A stretch of DNA of 64,000 nt from Aspidiotus rigidus (GCA_035079385.1 JAVHKY010000071.1:2606001-2670000); one strand, 5' to 3'; shown: positions 1 through 11,140, numbered from the stretch's first letter. A program made the numbers and translations. The notes: generated by a model from the sequence alone, not told the origin.

Positions 1-2
1 GC

Positions 3-1388
3 ATATTAACCCTAAGATCTAGATTCTCTGATTTTGAGATTAAAATAGTGGCTGATGTTGTTGCCAAAATTACCTACTGTGTTTTGAGCAGTGGGTTAGC
101 CTTGCTAAGAAAAGAGCTTCCGCACTTATCACTCGCAGATGACGCTTTAAATAATGAAGTGGTTGAGATTCTTATTGGAGCTGAGGATCTTAAATACTGT
201 TTCAAAGATAGTAGATTTTTTCACAAAAAAATGACTCTCCGTGAATCTGAATTTGGTTGCGTAGCTATGGGAGCTACAGATCACGTTTTAGCTGGTACAG
301 ATGATGAGGACAAAATGAAACGTCACCAATCTACTGTTCATGAGGCTTTAAGGAATGCAGGAATGTTGCTTTGGAAGTATAAAAGTAACTCACTAAAGTT
401 ATTGAAAAGTTTGGAAGCTGAATTGATTGAATTGTCAAAGACTGCTTGCAGACTGAACCTAGAGGATTCAGTTTCCATTCTTGGGCTAGAGTGGGAGCCA
501 GAATTAGATAGTTTTCGAGTAAGAATGGAGCTTGAGTTGACCAAGCGGGTAATGTTGGCTGAGATATCAAAGATTTTTGATGTACTGGGAGTACTCACCT
601 CTGTAACCATCACCTTCAAAATCATAATACAAGACCTATGGAGAGGAGGTCTTTTGTGGGACAATGTTGTTCCAGAAAGGTTAGCTGAATCATATAATAT
701 GGCTCGAATGCAGTTGGTGCAGCTTCAAGAGTGGACATTTCAAAGGCGTTGTTCACATTTTACTGAGCAGGCAGAGAGTTCTTTAATAGGGTTTAGCGAC
801 GCTAGCTGTAAAGCCTACACTGCCGTGATTTACCTACAGCAGAAGAATGCCAGCGGCAAATTTTACTTGTATTTTGTTTGCACTAAGTCAAAAGTTGCTC
901 CTCTGAAAGAGTTAACGATGTTGCGGCTGGAATTATTAGCTGCGCTGTTGTTAGCCTCATTAATGGAACATGGCTCAAAGATATTACAAATATCGCTGGA
1001 CAATAATATAGCTTTCATTGATTCAAAAATTGTGCTAGGATGGTTGCACAAGTCAGCTGAAAATTGGATGACCTTTGTCAGTAATCGAGTTGTGCGAATA
1101 ACATCAATCCTACATGCTGAGACATGGAAGTATGTTCAAACAGAAATCAATGTAGCCGATTTAGGCATTCGAGGAGTATCAGCAGTTAAATTTCTGAATT
1201 CCAAAGATTGGTTAATTGGTCCAGAGTTTTTGCGTAACCCCGATCTATACCAGGATATTGACGTGACGGACATGTTAAAATCCTTTGTATTACCGGTACT
1301 TGAAGGGGAAAAAAAAAGTCTGCGGTCTAGTTTTCGCGCCTACCGATTATTGGAATATTTTTTTGTCTCGTTTTTCCTGTTTTTATAG
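3..1388 (+). pseudogene. BEL/Pao pol: protease end, RT end and RNase H
   Basis: The frame is open from the left edge, so the true start is outside. Residues 40-80 of the visible protein (EILIGAEDL, ESEFGC) resemble the end of the BEL retropepsin-like domain. This runs almost directly into the RT end (LLWKYKSNS near residue 108, then LGLEWEPELDSF, LTKRVMLAEISKIFDVLG, LWRGGLLWD). The fingers and palm with the YxDD box, expected between them, are absent, which indicates an internal deletion near 300-320. RNase H-like sequence follows (LIGFSDASCKAYTAVIY, LRLELLAALLLA, DSKIVLGWL). The frame ends at an A-rich run near 1310 with an unrelated tail. Retrotransposition competence is lost. Confidence 0.85.
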
Positions 1389-1552
1389 AATGATTAGAGT
1401 TTGTTGCTATATGCGCAGATTTATTTAACGTTTTATTTGTAAATTTAGGTAAGAAAAATTCTAAATGTTTTGAAAAGAATTATGTTAACAAGCATTTAGA
1501 AAAAGAAGAGATTGTTCAAAGTTTATCTATAATTGTTCAAAAGTTACAAGCA

Positions 1553-2863
1553 TTGTATTTTAATGATGAAATTCTAGCTTTGTCAAATGGTAAAGATATT
1601 AGTCAAAGTAGTTCATTGAAAAAATTATACCCATTTTCAGATGATAAGAATGTATTACGAGTAGGCGGTCAATTGAAAAATTCTCCTTATTGTAACAATC
1701 GTAAGCACCCTGTCATCATTTCTTGTAAAAGTTGTTTCTTGTATTTGTATGTTGAAACAGTTCACAGGCAATTCTTCCACGCTGGCAAGACATTTGTGGC
1801 CAATCAAGTTCGCGGAAAATATTGGACGGTTGGACCGTGGAATAAAGTTCTCAAGAGCGTTTTCTTCAGGTGCTCGTGTTGTACTGTGATGAACGCTAAG
1901 TGTGCTAAGCAATTGATGGGTCAGCTTCCAATGGAAAGAACTGTAATCTCACAACCGTTCAAAGTTACCGGAGTTGATTTTGCAGGCCCAATCAGTACCA
2001 AGTGCGTCAGTCACCAATCTACCAAGGTGAACAAATCTTTCATCGCTGTGTTCGTTTGTTTATCAACGCGAGCTGTCTTTTTGGGAGCTGTGTCTGGCTT
2101 GTCTACAGACCATTTCTTGATGGCTTTTCGTCGCTTTTCCACTCGTTGAAGTTTTCCCTCTAAGATGTACTCCAACAGTGGTCGTAATTTTGTTGGAGCA
2201 GGAAATCGTTTTAGTCTCAACATGGACCAAATAAAAAAGTATGTCGCAAAGAATGGCTTTGAATTTGAATGGTCCTTCATTCCTCCAAGCTCACCACACC
2301 ATGGCGGTATATGAGAGGCTGCCATCAAAGCTGCTAAATCATATTTGAAGAAGGCCACTGGGTCAACAACTTGGACCTATGAAGAATTGAGCACTATCTT
2401 AGCTCAACTAGAGGCTATCATTAACTCCAGGCCGCTCAGCTATCGACCAAATGTGGAGGAAGCCTTTGTGGTGACACCAAATCACTTCTTGGTAGGCTCC
2501 TCTATGACTGAAGTGCCCTTAAGCACAGAGATTGAGTCTATCCACCCTGTAAAACGGTACAACCTAATTCAGCAGGCGGTAAAATATTTTGTCGACCATT
2601 GGAGGGCCAATTACCTGAACATACTTCAGGAAAGGGACAAGTGGCAGGCCAAGTTGCCCAATGTAAATGTTGATGATGTTGTCATAAAGGGACTCTCGCC
2701 CATGTTCACCAAATGGAGAATAGGGAGAGTCAGCAAAGTCTATCCGGATCCCGACGGGGACATTCGGGTTGTGGATGTGACAACCAGCGCCGGGGTGTTC
2801 ACTCGACCAGTCCAGAAACTGATTCTATTACCACCAGTTGAATCAGATGAAGCTCTTCCTTAG
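1553..2863 (+). pseudogene. BEL/Pao integrase with C-terminal domain, three in-frame pieces
   Basis: One frame runs the whole length but is broken by TGA at 2147-2149 and TGA at 2312-2314. It begins with an HHCC zinc-binding segment (VHRQFFHAG, FRCSCC). The DDE core follows: first Asp in VTGVDFAGPIS. The expected second Asp reads Asn (YSNSGRNFVGAG), and the Glu region EAAIKAAK sits right after the second stop. Residues from 2345 on (INSRPLSYRP, FLVGSSMTEVPL, WRANYLNILQERDKWQ, GRVSKVYPDPDGDIRVVDV) match the BEL-specific C-terminal domain (DUF5641 type). Stops plus a lost catalytic residue make it inactive. It ends just before the polypurine tract, as expected. Confidence 0.88.
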
Positions 2864-2873
2864 GCTCTCGTCT

Positions 2874-3150
2874 AAGGGGGGGGGGGGGGGTGAGGGAGGG
2901 AGTATGATCGCTCCATTATACCACCCGGTTTAACGTTAGAAGATAAAACTGTTATCTAGGGTTTTTCCTATGCTGGCAAGACGCCCTATCACCTTTGTAT
3001 ATATAGTTAGTTTTAGCTCTTTGTGACGCGACGTCGAATCGATGACGGGCGTTACTTTATTGTTGTGATTATGTATTCGTGAATAAAACTGATGAAAAGT
3101 GAAGCCTGCCTTCTCATTAGGAACATATCGATTCTGAAGTTAATTAAACA
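2874..3150 (+). repeat. Polypurine tract and 3' LTR of the BEL/Pao element
   Basis: A G-run followed by GAGGGAGGGAG (2876-2903) is a typical plus-strand primer tract. The LTR probably starts at TGATCGC (2905) right behind it. A TATA-like TGTATATATAG lies at 2996-3006 and a poly(A) signal AATAAA at 3082-3087, the normal LTR order. The right edge is placed at AATTAAACA (3150), giving about 246 bp. No 5' LTR is available for comparison, so the end may be off by some tens of bases. Confidence 0.6.
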
Positions 3151-3318
3151 AGTACGACGACAATAAGGCTAGAGAGTGGCAGCCTCATTACAAAAAGTCT
3201 AAAAATTTTCAGTCTGATTGAGATCGAAATGTTTTTTTTACAAAAAAGCGACGTTATGTAAACGGGCTAGGATTTTTGCAAAGTGGCTAAATTTACAAAA
3301 GGGCTGTGACATAAATAA

Positions 3319-4334
3319 AGAGCAAAGTCCGAAATTGTACAATTCTGGAATTGCACAGGGAATTTTGTACACTTCGCGGAGTGCCTGAGTAAAACGGGAA
3401 ATGCACATTAATAATTATGTACAGAACGCAAATTGCACACCTTTTTTGTACAAAGCTGCAAATCTGAACAACTCTGTACTAGATTTTTGTACAAAGTCCG
3501 AAATCATCTTTTATCTTAGGAGGGTTTTATTAAAACGGTGTAAGATACACTTAGCAAGTTGTAACGAGTGAAAAAAATGATGACGCGCGTTGTGGGGACG
3601 ACGGAAACAAAGCAGGAACAAGCACTAGTAACCATCCTAAAAATGATGACAAAGACACAGATATAGGAGAGAAGGGAACCAAGAACAATCTTTCACCAGT
3701 TTACGGAATATTATTAGTAAGTGTACTTTATATTTATCTGGCCTATTACGACCTCTACTTAGAGAATTAACATTACTGATATCCTCGTTGTTTGTGCACA
3801 ATGAAGGTGTTGTGATGGAAAAAACGGATGACTTTTACAAATTAGAGACAAGGTACGGTGTCCTCACCCAACTTTATTCCAGATCGCAAATTACGCCTTG
3901 CACAACGTCGTCTTTGCCACTGGAGGATGTGCCAAAAATCAATATGTCATTACGAGGAGCTAGCAGAAGGTCATCTCTTGTGGGAGGCCAAGGGTTTTTA
4001 ATTAACTCGTGTGCACAATTCTTTATCTTGCTGTAATAAATAGCTAAGCAAATAAATGCAACATAATACTTTACTTTGACATTTGATATCACTAGATAAA
4101 TTGTACAATAATATTTTTAATCTGCGTGTTTAAAAATAAAATATGATTTCATTTCGGCCTTTGTACAAAAATCTTCTACAGAGTCATTGGGATTTGCAGC
4201 TTTGTACAAAAAAGGTGTGCAATTCGCGTTCTGTACATTATTAATGTGCATTTCCCGTTTTGCTCAGGCACTTCGCGAAGTGTTCAAAATTCCCCACGCA
4301 ATTCCCGAATTGTACAATTTCGGAATTTGCTCTT
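3319..4334. mobile_element. Inverted-repeat transposon W1, word TGTACAA / GAATTGCAC
   Basis: Positions 3319-3506 and 4148-4334 are inverted copies of about 187 bp, roughly 85-90% identical by eye. Within the arms short words recur: TTGTACAA, GAATTGCAC, TTCGCGAAGTG. The interior holds a relic of an integrase C-terminal region (3788-4036). No convincing target-site duplication was found. The long inverted arms around a coding relic point to a cut-and-paste DNA transposon of about 1.0 kb, internally deleted. Confidence 0.7.
3788..4036 (+). pseudogene. KRBA2-like / Ginger-type integrase C-terminal fragment
   Basis: The frame reads VVMEKTDDFYKLETRYGVL, QLYSRSQITPC, LEDVPKINMSLRGA and GGQGF in that order. 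From memory of the family, this matches the C-terminal segment of KRBA2-like proteins of arthropods, which derive from integrase-type DNA transposons. In those proteins GGQGF is followed by a Cys-rich knuckle; here that part is replaced by LINSCAQFFILL and a stop. Only the tail of the protein remains, so it cannot act as a transposase. It suggests that element W1 came from an integrase-encoding transposon. Confidence 0.5.
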
Positions 4335-4749
4335 AACATACATATTTACAACGGTGACACATGAGCTCCGTTTTATAGAATGTAAGGTTCAATCCTAGAT
4401 CCTTAGATTCCGTACCCGGAGCTCGGATTGTATGAACGATATATCTGGTATTATTCAGGCCTCAGCATGCAGAAGACGCAATATTTAATGGAACTCGGAT
4501 GATGCAATCTCCTATATACATCATCGTTTAGTTCGATGCCCAACCATGTAGAGCGCACCGTTCTGACATTTATATTATATATTATTGAATGTACAAAGAA
4601 ACTTGATGGGTCCGAGGTCCGATAATTGACAACAACACATAGATCGGTTTATCGACTAGTATCTTACCAATAGTTCATTGCTCGAAACTCGGTTTATCGA
4701 CTATAGTATACTATAAAAATGTAATACAAATTGTTTGACAATATTGAAT
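4335..4749. other. Spacer without recognisable gene
   Basis: Between two inverted-repeat elements. It contains AT-rich unique-looking sequence and a short direct repeat of CTCGGTTTATCGACTA near 4640 and 4690. No coding or RNA signal seen. Confidence 0.4.
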
Positions 4750-5660
4750 TGGGAGAAAGTAAACTGCACGCATTTTTCACCCTTCTGCAGGCATACCTCT
4801 TTTGCGCTCGAAAAAGGTAATGTAAATTGCACAAGGTAATGTAAATTGCACGCGGTGGTATTTTTACCTGCTAATGTGATGATGTATTTTGCACACGTGT
4901 AATATGCACGCACATTTTCCGTCCTATCCGTAAGTGATCTCAGCGCGAGAAAATGGAGTTCATTCCCATGGGTGGTCGATATATGTCCTTCACTAAGTCC
5001 AAGCACCGTCATTGTTGACTTTGAAACGGCTATTCCGTCAGCATTTGTGACCGTTTGGCCTGGAATAGGTGTTGAGGATTGTAGGTTTCATTTACGACAA
5101 TGTTGATACCGGCACATTCAAAAGTTAGTCTGCCAACAGATTATAGGGACGGGACGTCACCGAGGGCCACTGTTTACGACATGTATTTGGTTTTCCGTTT
5201 TTCCACTCAAACGAGGTACACGACGCATTCGTGCAAGATTTGCTAAGCATAAAGTCTACGTTTCCCAAGCTGGATGAATTTTGTAGTTACTTGTTCGACA
5301 CCTACCTTGTGGATAGCTCTACTTTCCCACCACATTTGTGGATGTGCCATACTTCGTCACTCGAAAGAACTACAAACGCTTGCGAGTTTCCATTGAATGA
5401 GCTGTATTACCTAAAGCACTTTTACAAATATTCTTATTCTTTGATTTGATACACTCGTGTTTATTTAAAATCAAACATACGCTTTTATACCACATTTTAA
5501 CGCATTCTTTGTGCGAATTACACAACACTTTTTTGGGTGCAAATCACTATGTGTGCAATTTACAGTACCTCTTGACCTCATGCAACTCAGTCTGGGTGCA
5601 ATTTACATACTTCCGATCACGTCCCCTTGAAGTGCGTGCAGTTTACATTCGCCCATATTG
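4750..5660. mobile_element. Inverted-repeat MULE-like element W2, word TGTAAATTGCAC
   Basis: Variants of TGTAAATTGCAC recur at about 4760, 4820, 4840, 4885 and 4905, and as the inverse GTGCAATTTACA at about 5511, 5536, 5551, 5596 and 5632. The outermost parts pair as longer inverted repeats: AAACTGCACGC with flanking CAATATTGAATT on the left, and its complement on the right. The interior carries a MULE transposase relic. Mutator-like elements often have long terminal inverted repeats, so this is read as a decayed MULE. No 9-bp target duplication could be identified. Confidence 0.65.
5001..5449 (+). pseudogene. MULE (Mutator-like) transposase relic
   Basis: Reading 5001-5100 gives STVIVDFETAI followed by VWPGIGVEDCRFHLRQC. 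This resembles the MULE core: the second catalytic Asp in VDFE-A, then the C-x2-H motif (CRFH). A TGA follows at 5104, and the homology continues with YRHIQKLVC. After a frame change, 5231-5449 gives FDTYLV, FPPHLWMCH and ERTTNACE. This matches the late MULE region with an FPP-LW and RTNNA-E pattern. The first Asp, the last Glu context and the zinc-finger tail are missing or broken. Confidence 0.6.
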
Positions 5661-5689
5661 AATTACCAGTAATAGTAAATACCCAATCG

Positions 5690-6010
5690 GTCCCGCGAAT
5701 ATTAATAATTATGTATCTTCACCGGGCCTGTTCGCCTCTGCCTCAAACATCGCCGATACAAATTGATATCCTCCGGATCTTCTTCGTTGCAAAAATTGCG
5801 GGTACAAACTGGTAGTTTTCCCGTTGTCACTCAGAGTCGCGAAAAATCGATGTTTTCTCAGGAGTTTCTTGCCACAACCATAGCGAGTGCTAATCGGTAT
5901 TTTCCCTGAGCTTATGTGCCGCGAAAATCGCGGATACGCATCTATATTTTTACCGGTCATATTTGCCACAAAAATCGCGGGTTCAAATCGGTAGAAATCA
6001 TCCAAGTTCC
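5690..6010. repeat. Degenerate tandem repeat with word AAAATCGCGGGTACAAATCGGTA
   Basis: Imperfect units carrying AAAAATYGCGG and ATCGGTAG follow one another about every 60-90 bp (near 5790, 5840, 5900, 5925, 5965). The minus strand stays open for 98 codons across the array, but the predicted peptide is itself a degenerate repeat with no known domain. Best read as a decayed minisatellite or the word-bearing end of a mobile element. Confidence 0.45.
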
Positions 6011-6262
6011 AAAGGTGGCTAGATGAAACTTTTTTTCATGCTTCCAAAGTAGGTAGAGGAAGAAGGGAAGAGAGAACAAATTTTCAAGTCCAAAAAAGAA
6101 ATAGAAGAAAATAATTTTTAAAATTTCCAAAGTAGGTAGAGAAAGAGGAGGGGGGAGAGAAATTATTTAAGTCGGCAAAGTCGATAGAGAGAAAGAATTT
6201 TTGAAGTCCTCAAAGTAGATACAGGAAGAAGTAAGCGAGAAGAGAATTTAAGTCAACTTGTG
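6010..6262 (+). repeat. Purine-rich tandem repeat, about 55-65 bp period
   Basis: Four imperfect copies of a unit like TTCCAAAGTAGGTAGAGGAA followed by a GA-rich stretch occur near 6010, 6046, 6128 and 6205. No coding potential is apparent. Confidence 0.55.
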
Positions 6263-7105
6263 CGCAAAAGATAAGGATTAAATATTTAGTTTGTAGAATA
6301 CGCAAAAAAAAGATAAGAATCATTATGTTCATTTATGTAAAATCGGATTTCATTCGCGTACATTTAGTGCCTCCTTTCTCAGCTTCGCAGGAAAACAGCT
6401 GTACATAAATTGAAAATATTCGAATGTCTTCTACTCATGTATCTTTTAACACCTTTTACCAACTTCTACCGACTTTAGGAGATATTGCAGTCTTGCACGC
6501 GGTGGAATTTTTGGTATGTTTTCTCGGCGTTTCAGAAGGTTTGGATCAGGATTTTAACATTGGCACAAATTCATTATATCCTTTTTTTCATATAATTATT
6601 ATGTACCTATATATGCGTCGCCATCATATTCTTGTTATGCAATAAGGATAGCATATGCGGTACGCCGTATTAGGAAGAATATGAAGACCGATAGGTAACT
6701 TCGCCATTTGCAGGTAAAGTGTGCAGGATGGTATCTTATTAGGATTTTAATGGATTGCCGAATATCGGTGCTTAACCCACTTTTAAATAATTATAAGACC
6801 GGGTAGACAGAACATATTCCATCCCTGGCACTGGGTATACGGATCATTCCATCCCCAGATATAATCAACAGCATGAGCTAGATATGTTCAGTCTTAATGT
6901 ATGTATGCACCATTAATATTTTTGTACGCAAATATTCTCTGTTGGTATTGGGTAGACTTATATGGAATTGAGAATTATTGAAGTGTTACATGTGTACTAC
7001 AAATAGAATGTTTTTTTTTTTTATCGGACTGGTGATTTTTGGGATTTTTAATTTACAAAAATTCGGAGGCGGTAAGTCAAACGTCAATTCGTTAACCGTA
7101 CCGCG
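6263..7105. other. Spacer, no feature recognised
   Basis: AT-rich sequence with short open frames only. A 73-codon frame at 6424-6645 shows no motif. A poly-T run lies near 7010. Confidence 0.35.
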
Positions 7106-7800
7106 TTGAAAATGATGATATTACTACAGAAGATGAAGAGTGCTTCTCCCCCCCCCCTATGGAAAGAAAACTGGCTTAAATTATCTGGTCCGGTTTTTCA
7201 TGACGATGTCTGTAATGAATTACGTATTTTATTAATTAACAATGGCTACCCTCAGCACTTTATTAGATCAGTATTTGATTTTAAGCGTAGAGACATCTCT
7301 ACTAGTACTGCCACTACTAAATCTAAATTTTTTAGTCTCCCTTATGTTGGTCAAAGCAGAGTTGTTGTTAGCAAAATTCTTGGAAAAACTCGATGGTAAG
7401 ATCTATATCTCCTTTAAAAACTTTCACTCCTTCGATAACATTCTCTTTACCAAAACCAAAGATCCTACTCCTATCTTCAAGAGATCTGAACTCATTTACC
7501 AAATTCCTTGTTCTGACTGCCCTCTCTCTCTCTCATGTTTGTAAAACTCCAATATTTCGGAGCGAGAACATCACAGCATATGAAAGATGCGAGGGACCAT
7601 AACAATAACACGGCTTGGTCTCAACACGCTAGTAACACTAACCATAATTTTTATTTTAATAAACCTCACATATTAGCTTACAAAAAGAACTCTCGAAAAA
7701 GAAAATTCGTGAATGTATTGAAATTGTGAAGCACCGCACGGCATTGGCACTATTAATTTTAAGCGCGATACTCAGAAATTAGGCTATGAATATTGCTATG
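7106..7800 (+). pseudogene. Penelope-like element fragment: RT end plus GIY-YIG endonuclease
   Basis: Three overlapping frames share one homology. Frame 1 (7106-7399) gives LINNGYPQHFIRSVF and LPYVGQSRVVVSKIL, the RT thumb-like part of PLEs. Frame 2 (to 7544) gives TKDPTPIFKRSELIYQIPCSDC, the start of the GIY-YIG nuclease. Frame 3 (7535-7729) gives QYFGARTSQHMKDARDH and TAWSQHASNTNHNF, with YFG in the place of YIG. A fourth frame adds KKKIRECIEIVKH. A TC-rich run near 7525 and a C-run at 7149 mark likely frameshift sites. The RT palm is absent, so this is a 5'-truncated dead copy. Confidence 0.78.
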
Positions 7801-8307
7801 GAAAGTGAAGGGTGTGCTTCCTCCCCCCTCCCTTCAGCGTGAGTAACAGTTTTTTTATATTCGATTATTGAAAATTTTTTACGGATATTCCATCAATTGA
7901 ACCCGGAGGGGGAAAGGGGTAATCGGGTGTTTGGGTATGGATTACCCATATAGAAGAGTGAATAAAAGTAATGCTTAGCAAGCTTTGAAAATATGCTCGT
8001 TTTGGAAAACGAAGTTACTTTGTTGTTGGATACGAAAAATTAAGTAAAGTGATGTAGCCGAAAATTAACAAAACGAAAAAAAGAAGTAGAGATGTAGGAA
8101 AATAGGAAAGGAAGAGTCGGTTATGCTTTCGCGCCGCGAAAGCTTGCCAAAGTTTTCTTCTGTATAATTTCTCGTAATATCAAGGAAATATGTGAATCTC
8201 ATGCTTTCACTTACAAGAGAAATAATTTCAAAGGCATCTATCAAAAAAAAGGGAAACAAAACAATCGATTATATTTTCACAAGTGTATAAGAAACATGGT
8301 TCCACCC
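7801..8307. other. Spacer, no feature recognised
   Basis: AT-rich tail of the PLE fragment and flank. The C-rich patch near 7820-7835 and the G-rich patch near 7905-7915 carry no recognised signal. Confidence 0.3.
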
Positions 8308-8461
8308 TTTTACCAACTTTTCGAATGAAAAGTCAGGTATTACTCCCAACACAATTGTGACGGCGAAGCCCGGGAAAGAACTTTTTCGACGTTTTAGAGG
8401 TCCTAGATCATCCTGAGACTAATAAAAAAATTTCAGGTATCCTTATATATATATATATATA

Positions 8462-9505
8462 TGTTACGCCGAATCCGTGAAATTGCCGAGTTTACAAAAT
8501 CGGCAGAAATTTTGCCGAATTTATAAAATCGGCAATGTAAACGCTAATTTTGCTGATTTTATAAAATCAGCAACTGAAATATTGTAATTGAATGTAAGTC
8601 TACGTATAATATTCCTTTCTCTTCGAACTTTTTTTTTCTTACCGGTACGAAACTGAATCATCGCAATTATGAGGGAAGAATTAAACAAGTTCATGCGCGT
8701 AAAATGAAATCATGAAAGCAATACGTTTGAATTCTTCTTGGAACACGTTCGCTGCTGTACAGGCACCGTTACGCATCCGTCACAGGTGCGACACTCACCC
8801 TTGATGTAATCATAATTCATATCCTTTGCGCGAGCTCAACCGTCTGGACTCAGTGGGCACTGGTCAGGGTTACCGTAAGTGGTCGTGTCGCACAAATTGT
8901 ACCTCCAAAAGATGTGCCTGTCACAAGCAGGGATTGGGATGCAATTCGGCTTGCCATCCGGGGCGTACATGTCAAAATCACGAGGGTTGATTGTTTTCTT
9001 CTCTTTGACTTCGATGATGACGAAGATTAAATTATTCATTTCTTCGATATGACGATGATCAACTTTTTCTTTGAATTTTTCCATCCGTAACATGTTATTC
9101 TCATTATTTGTTCTGCAAAATTTATTTCATGACTGGAATCTTTTCAATCATCATTTTCTACTTTCTTAATATTGGAGATATTACCTATTGTGATTATTTG
9201 CTCTACAAAAGGTATTTCATTTGTGCATATCATTATTTCACCATGGACAAGTAATAAAATGTTACCTATCATGATTAATTAACGTTAATTTGCTTCAGAT
9301 GTGTTCATATAAATTGGTTTGCAAAAATTCTCAACGTTTATCATCTAGGTACTTCAGATCAAGTAGAACTTGTTGCCGATTTCATAAAATCGGCAACAAA
9401 TTCTGCCGATTTCATAAATTAAGCAAGCGGTTACCGATTTCATGAATTCGGCAAAATTTGTTGCCGATTTTATGAAATCGGCAATTTCACGGATTCGGCG
9501 TAACA
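8462..9505 (-). mobile_element. Palindrome-array transposon W3a
   Basis: The ends are perfect inverted repeats: TGTTACGCCGAATCCGTGAA on the left and its complement on the right, flanked by TA runs. Next to both ends lie arrays of a palindrome close to GCCGATTTTATAAAATCGGC, spaced by 5-15 bp: about three copies at 8485-8575 and four at 9373-9485. The interior has a minus-strand Cys-rich ORF (8836-9093). The same site in H6 (near 50050) is uninterrupted TA repeat, so insertion is shown by comparison. It is 1044 bp with no transposase, hence non-autonomous. Confidence 0.82.
8836..9093 (-). CDS. Cys-rich 85-residue ORF carried by element W3a
   Basis: The N-terminal half is charged (KFKEKVDHRHIEEMNN). 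The C-terminal half has Cys residues in KPNCIPIPACDRHIFW, NLCDTTTYG and PDQCPLSPDG. The translation is identical, residue for residue, to the ORF at 42780-43037. No signal peptide or known domain is recognised. After the TGA the same frame continues for about 40 codons with more Cys (GECRTCDGC, QQRTC), so the stop may be an old nonsense change or the ORF may be part of a captured exon. A GTGAGT donor-like site lies in that extension. Whether it is expressed is unknown. Confidence 0.45.
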   Translation of the reverse strand: MLRMEKFKEKVDHRHIEEMNNLIFVIIEVKEKKTINPRDFDMYAPDGKPNCIPIPACDRHIFWRYNLCDTTTYGNPDQCPLSPDG

Positions 9506-9565
9506 TATATATATATATATATTTATAAGATTTTTTTGTCCACGCAACTCCTCAAAAACTACCGG

Positions 9566-9655
9566 CTATTAGAGCAGGGGGGTTGTTGGTAAATGAAAAA
9601 CTCAAGCGAAAAATTTGATCACCTCGTCGGGATCCGAACCCGAGACCTTTCCCGG
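9566..9655 (-). repeat. tRNA-derived SINE fragment
   Basis: On minus the insert contains GGGTTCGGATCCCGACGAGG, a good T-arm/box B, but no box A, so only the 3' half of a tRNA-like head is left, with a tail of about 50 bp. The same position in copy H6 (near 50003-50008) reads ACCGG directly joined to TATTC. The 90 bp are therefore an insertion. CCGG at both junctions could be a short target duplication. Confidence 0.5.
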
Positions 9656-11140
9656 TATTCTCGTAAAGTTTGGTCAAGTTGTAGTAGATTATCTAAAGTT
9701 GGCCATGTGCATTTTTTTCTGAGATTGGATGAGTAGTTGAGTAATCCTCAGTTTTCCTTGAATTTCTCAGTGTTGTTTCTCAAAGAATATCAGTCTTATT
9801 ATCTTCATAGTGTATTTAATCTTATTGCTCTGTAATTTTTGTATCGATTCAAAAAGTGGTTCTTGAGTAAATCTCAAAATATAAGTAGTCCACATCTCGC
9901 TGTAAGGGGTATCCATAAATTACGTGAGGCGATTTTTGTGATTTTTCGACCACCCCTCCTCCCTTGGTGAGATATCGCAAGATTTGCCTTGACTCCCTCC
10001 CTATTATCTCGCGTGAGATTTTCCGAAATTTGTATTTTTGATTTAAACACGTTTATCTGTGCTTAATCGCGTTTATCTCTTAGAAAAACGTAATTTTCTT
10101 TATCACATTTGACTAGTTTTTATTAAATTCAAGCCAGTTTAGCAATATTTTAGGATGTATTTGTGTGAGAAAAAAATTACGTGAGATTTGTCGGTATCCC
10201 CCTCCTCCTCACGTGAGTTTTGGTGAGACTTGTCTGGACCCTCTCCCCCTCCAAAAAAAATGCCTCACGTAATTTATGGACGCCCCCTAAGAGCTGAATC
10301 TCGCTTGTTTATTTTATTTGAGTCCTTTCGCCCGATGGTACCTGATGCATCGTACACCTACCGGCTGTAAAAACTTATCATTACCCGTCATACATGATTG
10401 AAAAGATTCGACGTTTATTGGGGATGTTGAACAAACGTTGCGCGTAAGCGATGGATTGAATAATTAGCCGCGTGGTAAAGACAAAGTGGAAGTTTCATTG
10501 GCCATTTCAATTTTCCTCATCTATGTTTTTATTTTCGTCATTATCGACTTCATATATCCCACTGTGTTTTTGGAAATGGACAGTCAGGTTAATACTTTGA
10601 GATTCTTTTAAATCACCAAAAGTTTTATATTTTAATTTTAATAGAGCCATGTTCCGTCCTTCTATTTACAGTTTAATTTACGTGTAGGGAGAGAAAGCTA
10701 TCAATCGACTCTTTTTTGAGTTATTTCCCCTGTATTTGAAAATTATAAAATTACCTATTAAAAAGATTAGAAATGAATTGAACTATAGAAGAGTAAGTGG
10801 AATACCTTCCATTATTATTATCACAATCAGCTCCTAACTAAGAAACAATGAAGTTTAGATTTGGGGTGGGGGGGCATGTGTAAATTTTTTTATCGCAAAT
10901 TATTTAAAAGTCGGTGATGCTTACGCTGCTGCGTGAGCTTTTTTCTCTTGCTACACCGAGTAAATGTACTATCTCAATTAGAAGCAGCGGTCGGAGGCAT
11001 GCCTGCAATAATTACATCGGCTGGTGAAGTAGTCGTTTTTGAAGTCCTCATACCTTGAAATATTGAAAATATTCAATTTCTACTCCCCTTCAAAAAGTGC
11101 TACTAGAGCGATAACATTATTTTCAACAAGAAATCGGTAA

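Larger units (their letters stand above)
1..3150 (+). mobile_element. BEL/Pao LTR retrotransposon, 3' part, degenerate
   Basis: Motifs appear in BEL/Pao order: the end of the retropepsin-like domain, the end of the reverse transcriptase, RNase H, integrase with its BEL-type C-terminal domain, polypurine tract and LTR. The 5' LTR and gag would lie left of the window. The copy is dead: most of the RT palm is missing, the pol frame changes between about 1310 and 1552, and the integrase frame carries TGA stops. The order of domains and the tract abutting a TG start make the family call secure. The exact clade is not resolved. Confidence 0.88.
8308..10945 (-). mobile_element. H-family repeat, copy H1, interrupted
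   Basis: The right end carries the hairpin GCTTACGCTGCTGCGTGAGC (10919-10938), next to AAAAGTCGG (10907-10915). The left end is TTTTACCAACTTTTCG with AAAAGTCAGG. Inside lies a TA run near 8444-8461 and 9506-9523, and a conserved block reading, on minus, close to GGACAAAAAAATC. Copy H6 (47954-50215) is its inverted counterpart over most of the length. Compared with H6, this copy gained element W3a inside the TA run and a 90-bp tRNA-like insert at 9566-9655. The design (hairpin, short subterminal inverted repeat, internal microsatellite) recalls HINE/DINE-1 type Helentron derivatives. That assignment is an inference. Confidence 0.7.

Noticed and set aside
5709..6005. 98-codon minus-strand frame
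   Set aside because: It follows a degenerate tandem repeat; composition reflects the repeat unit.
9373..9500. Regularly spaced palindromic repeats that look like a CRISPR array
   Set aside because: Repeats are near-palindromes spaced by 5-15 bp, lie at both ends of a transposon with inverted termini, and the genome is eukaryotic. No cas genes.
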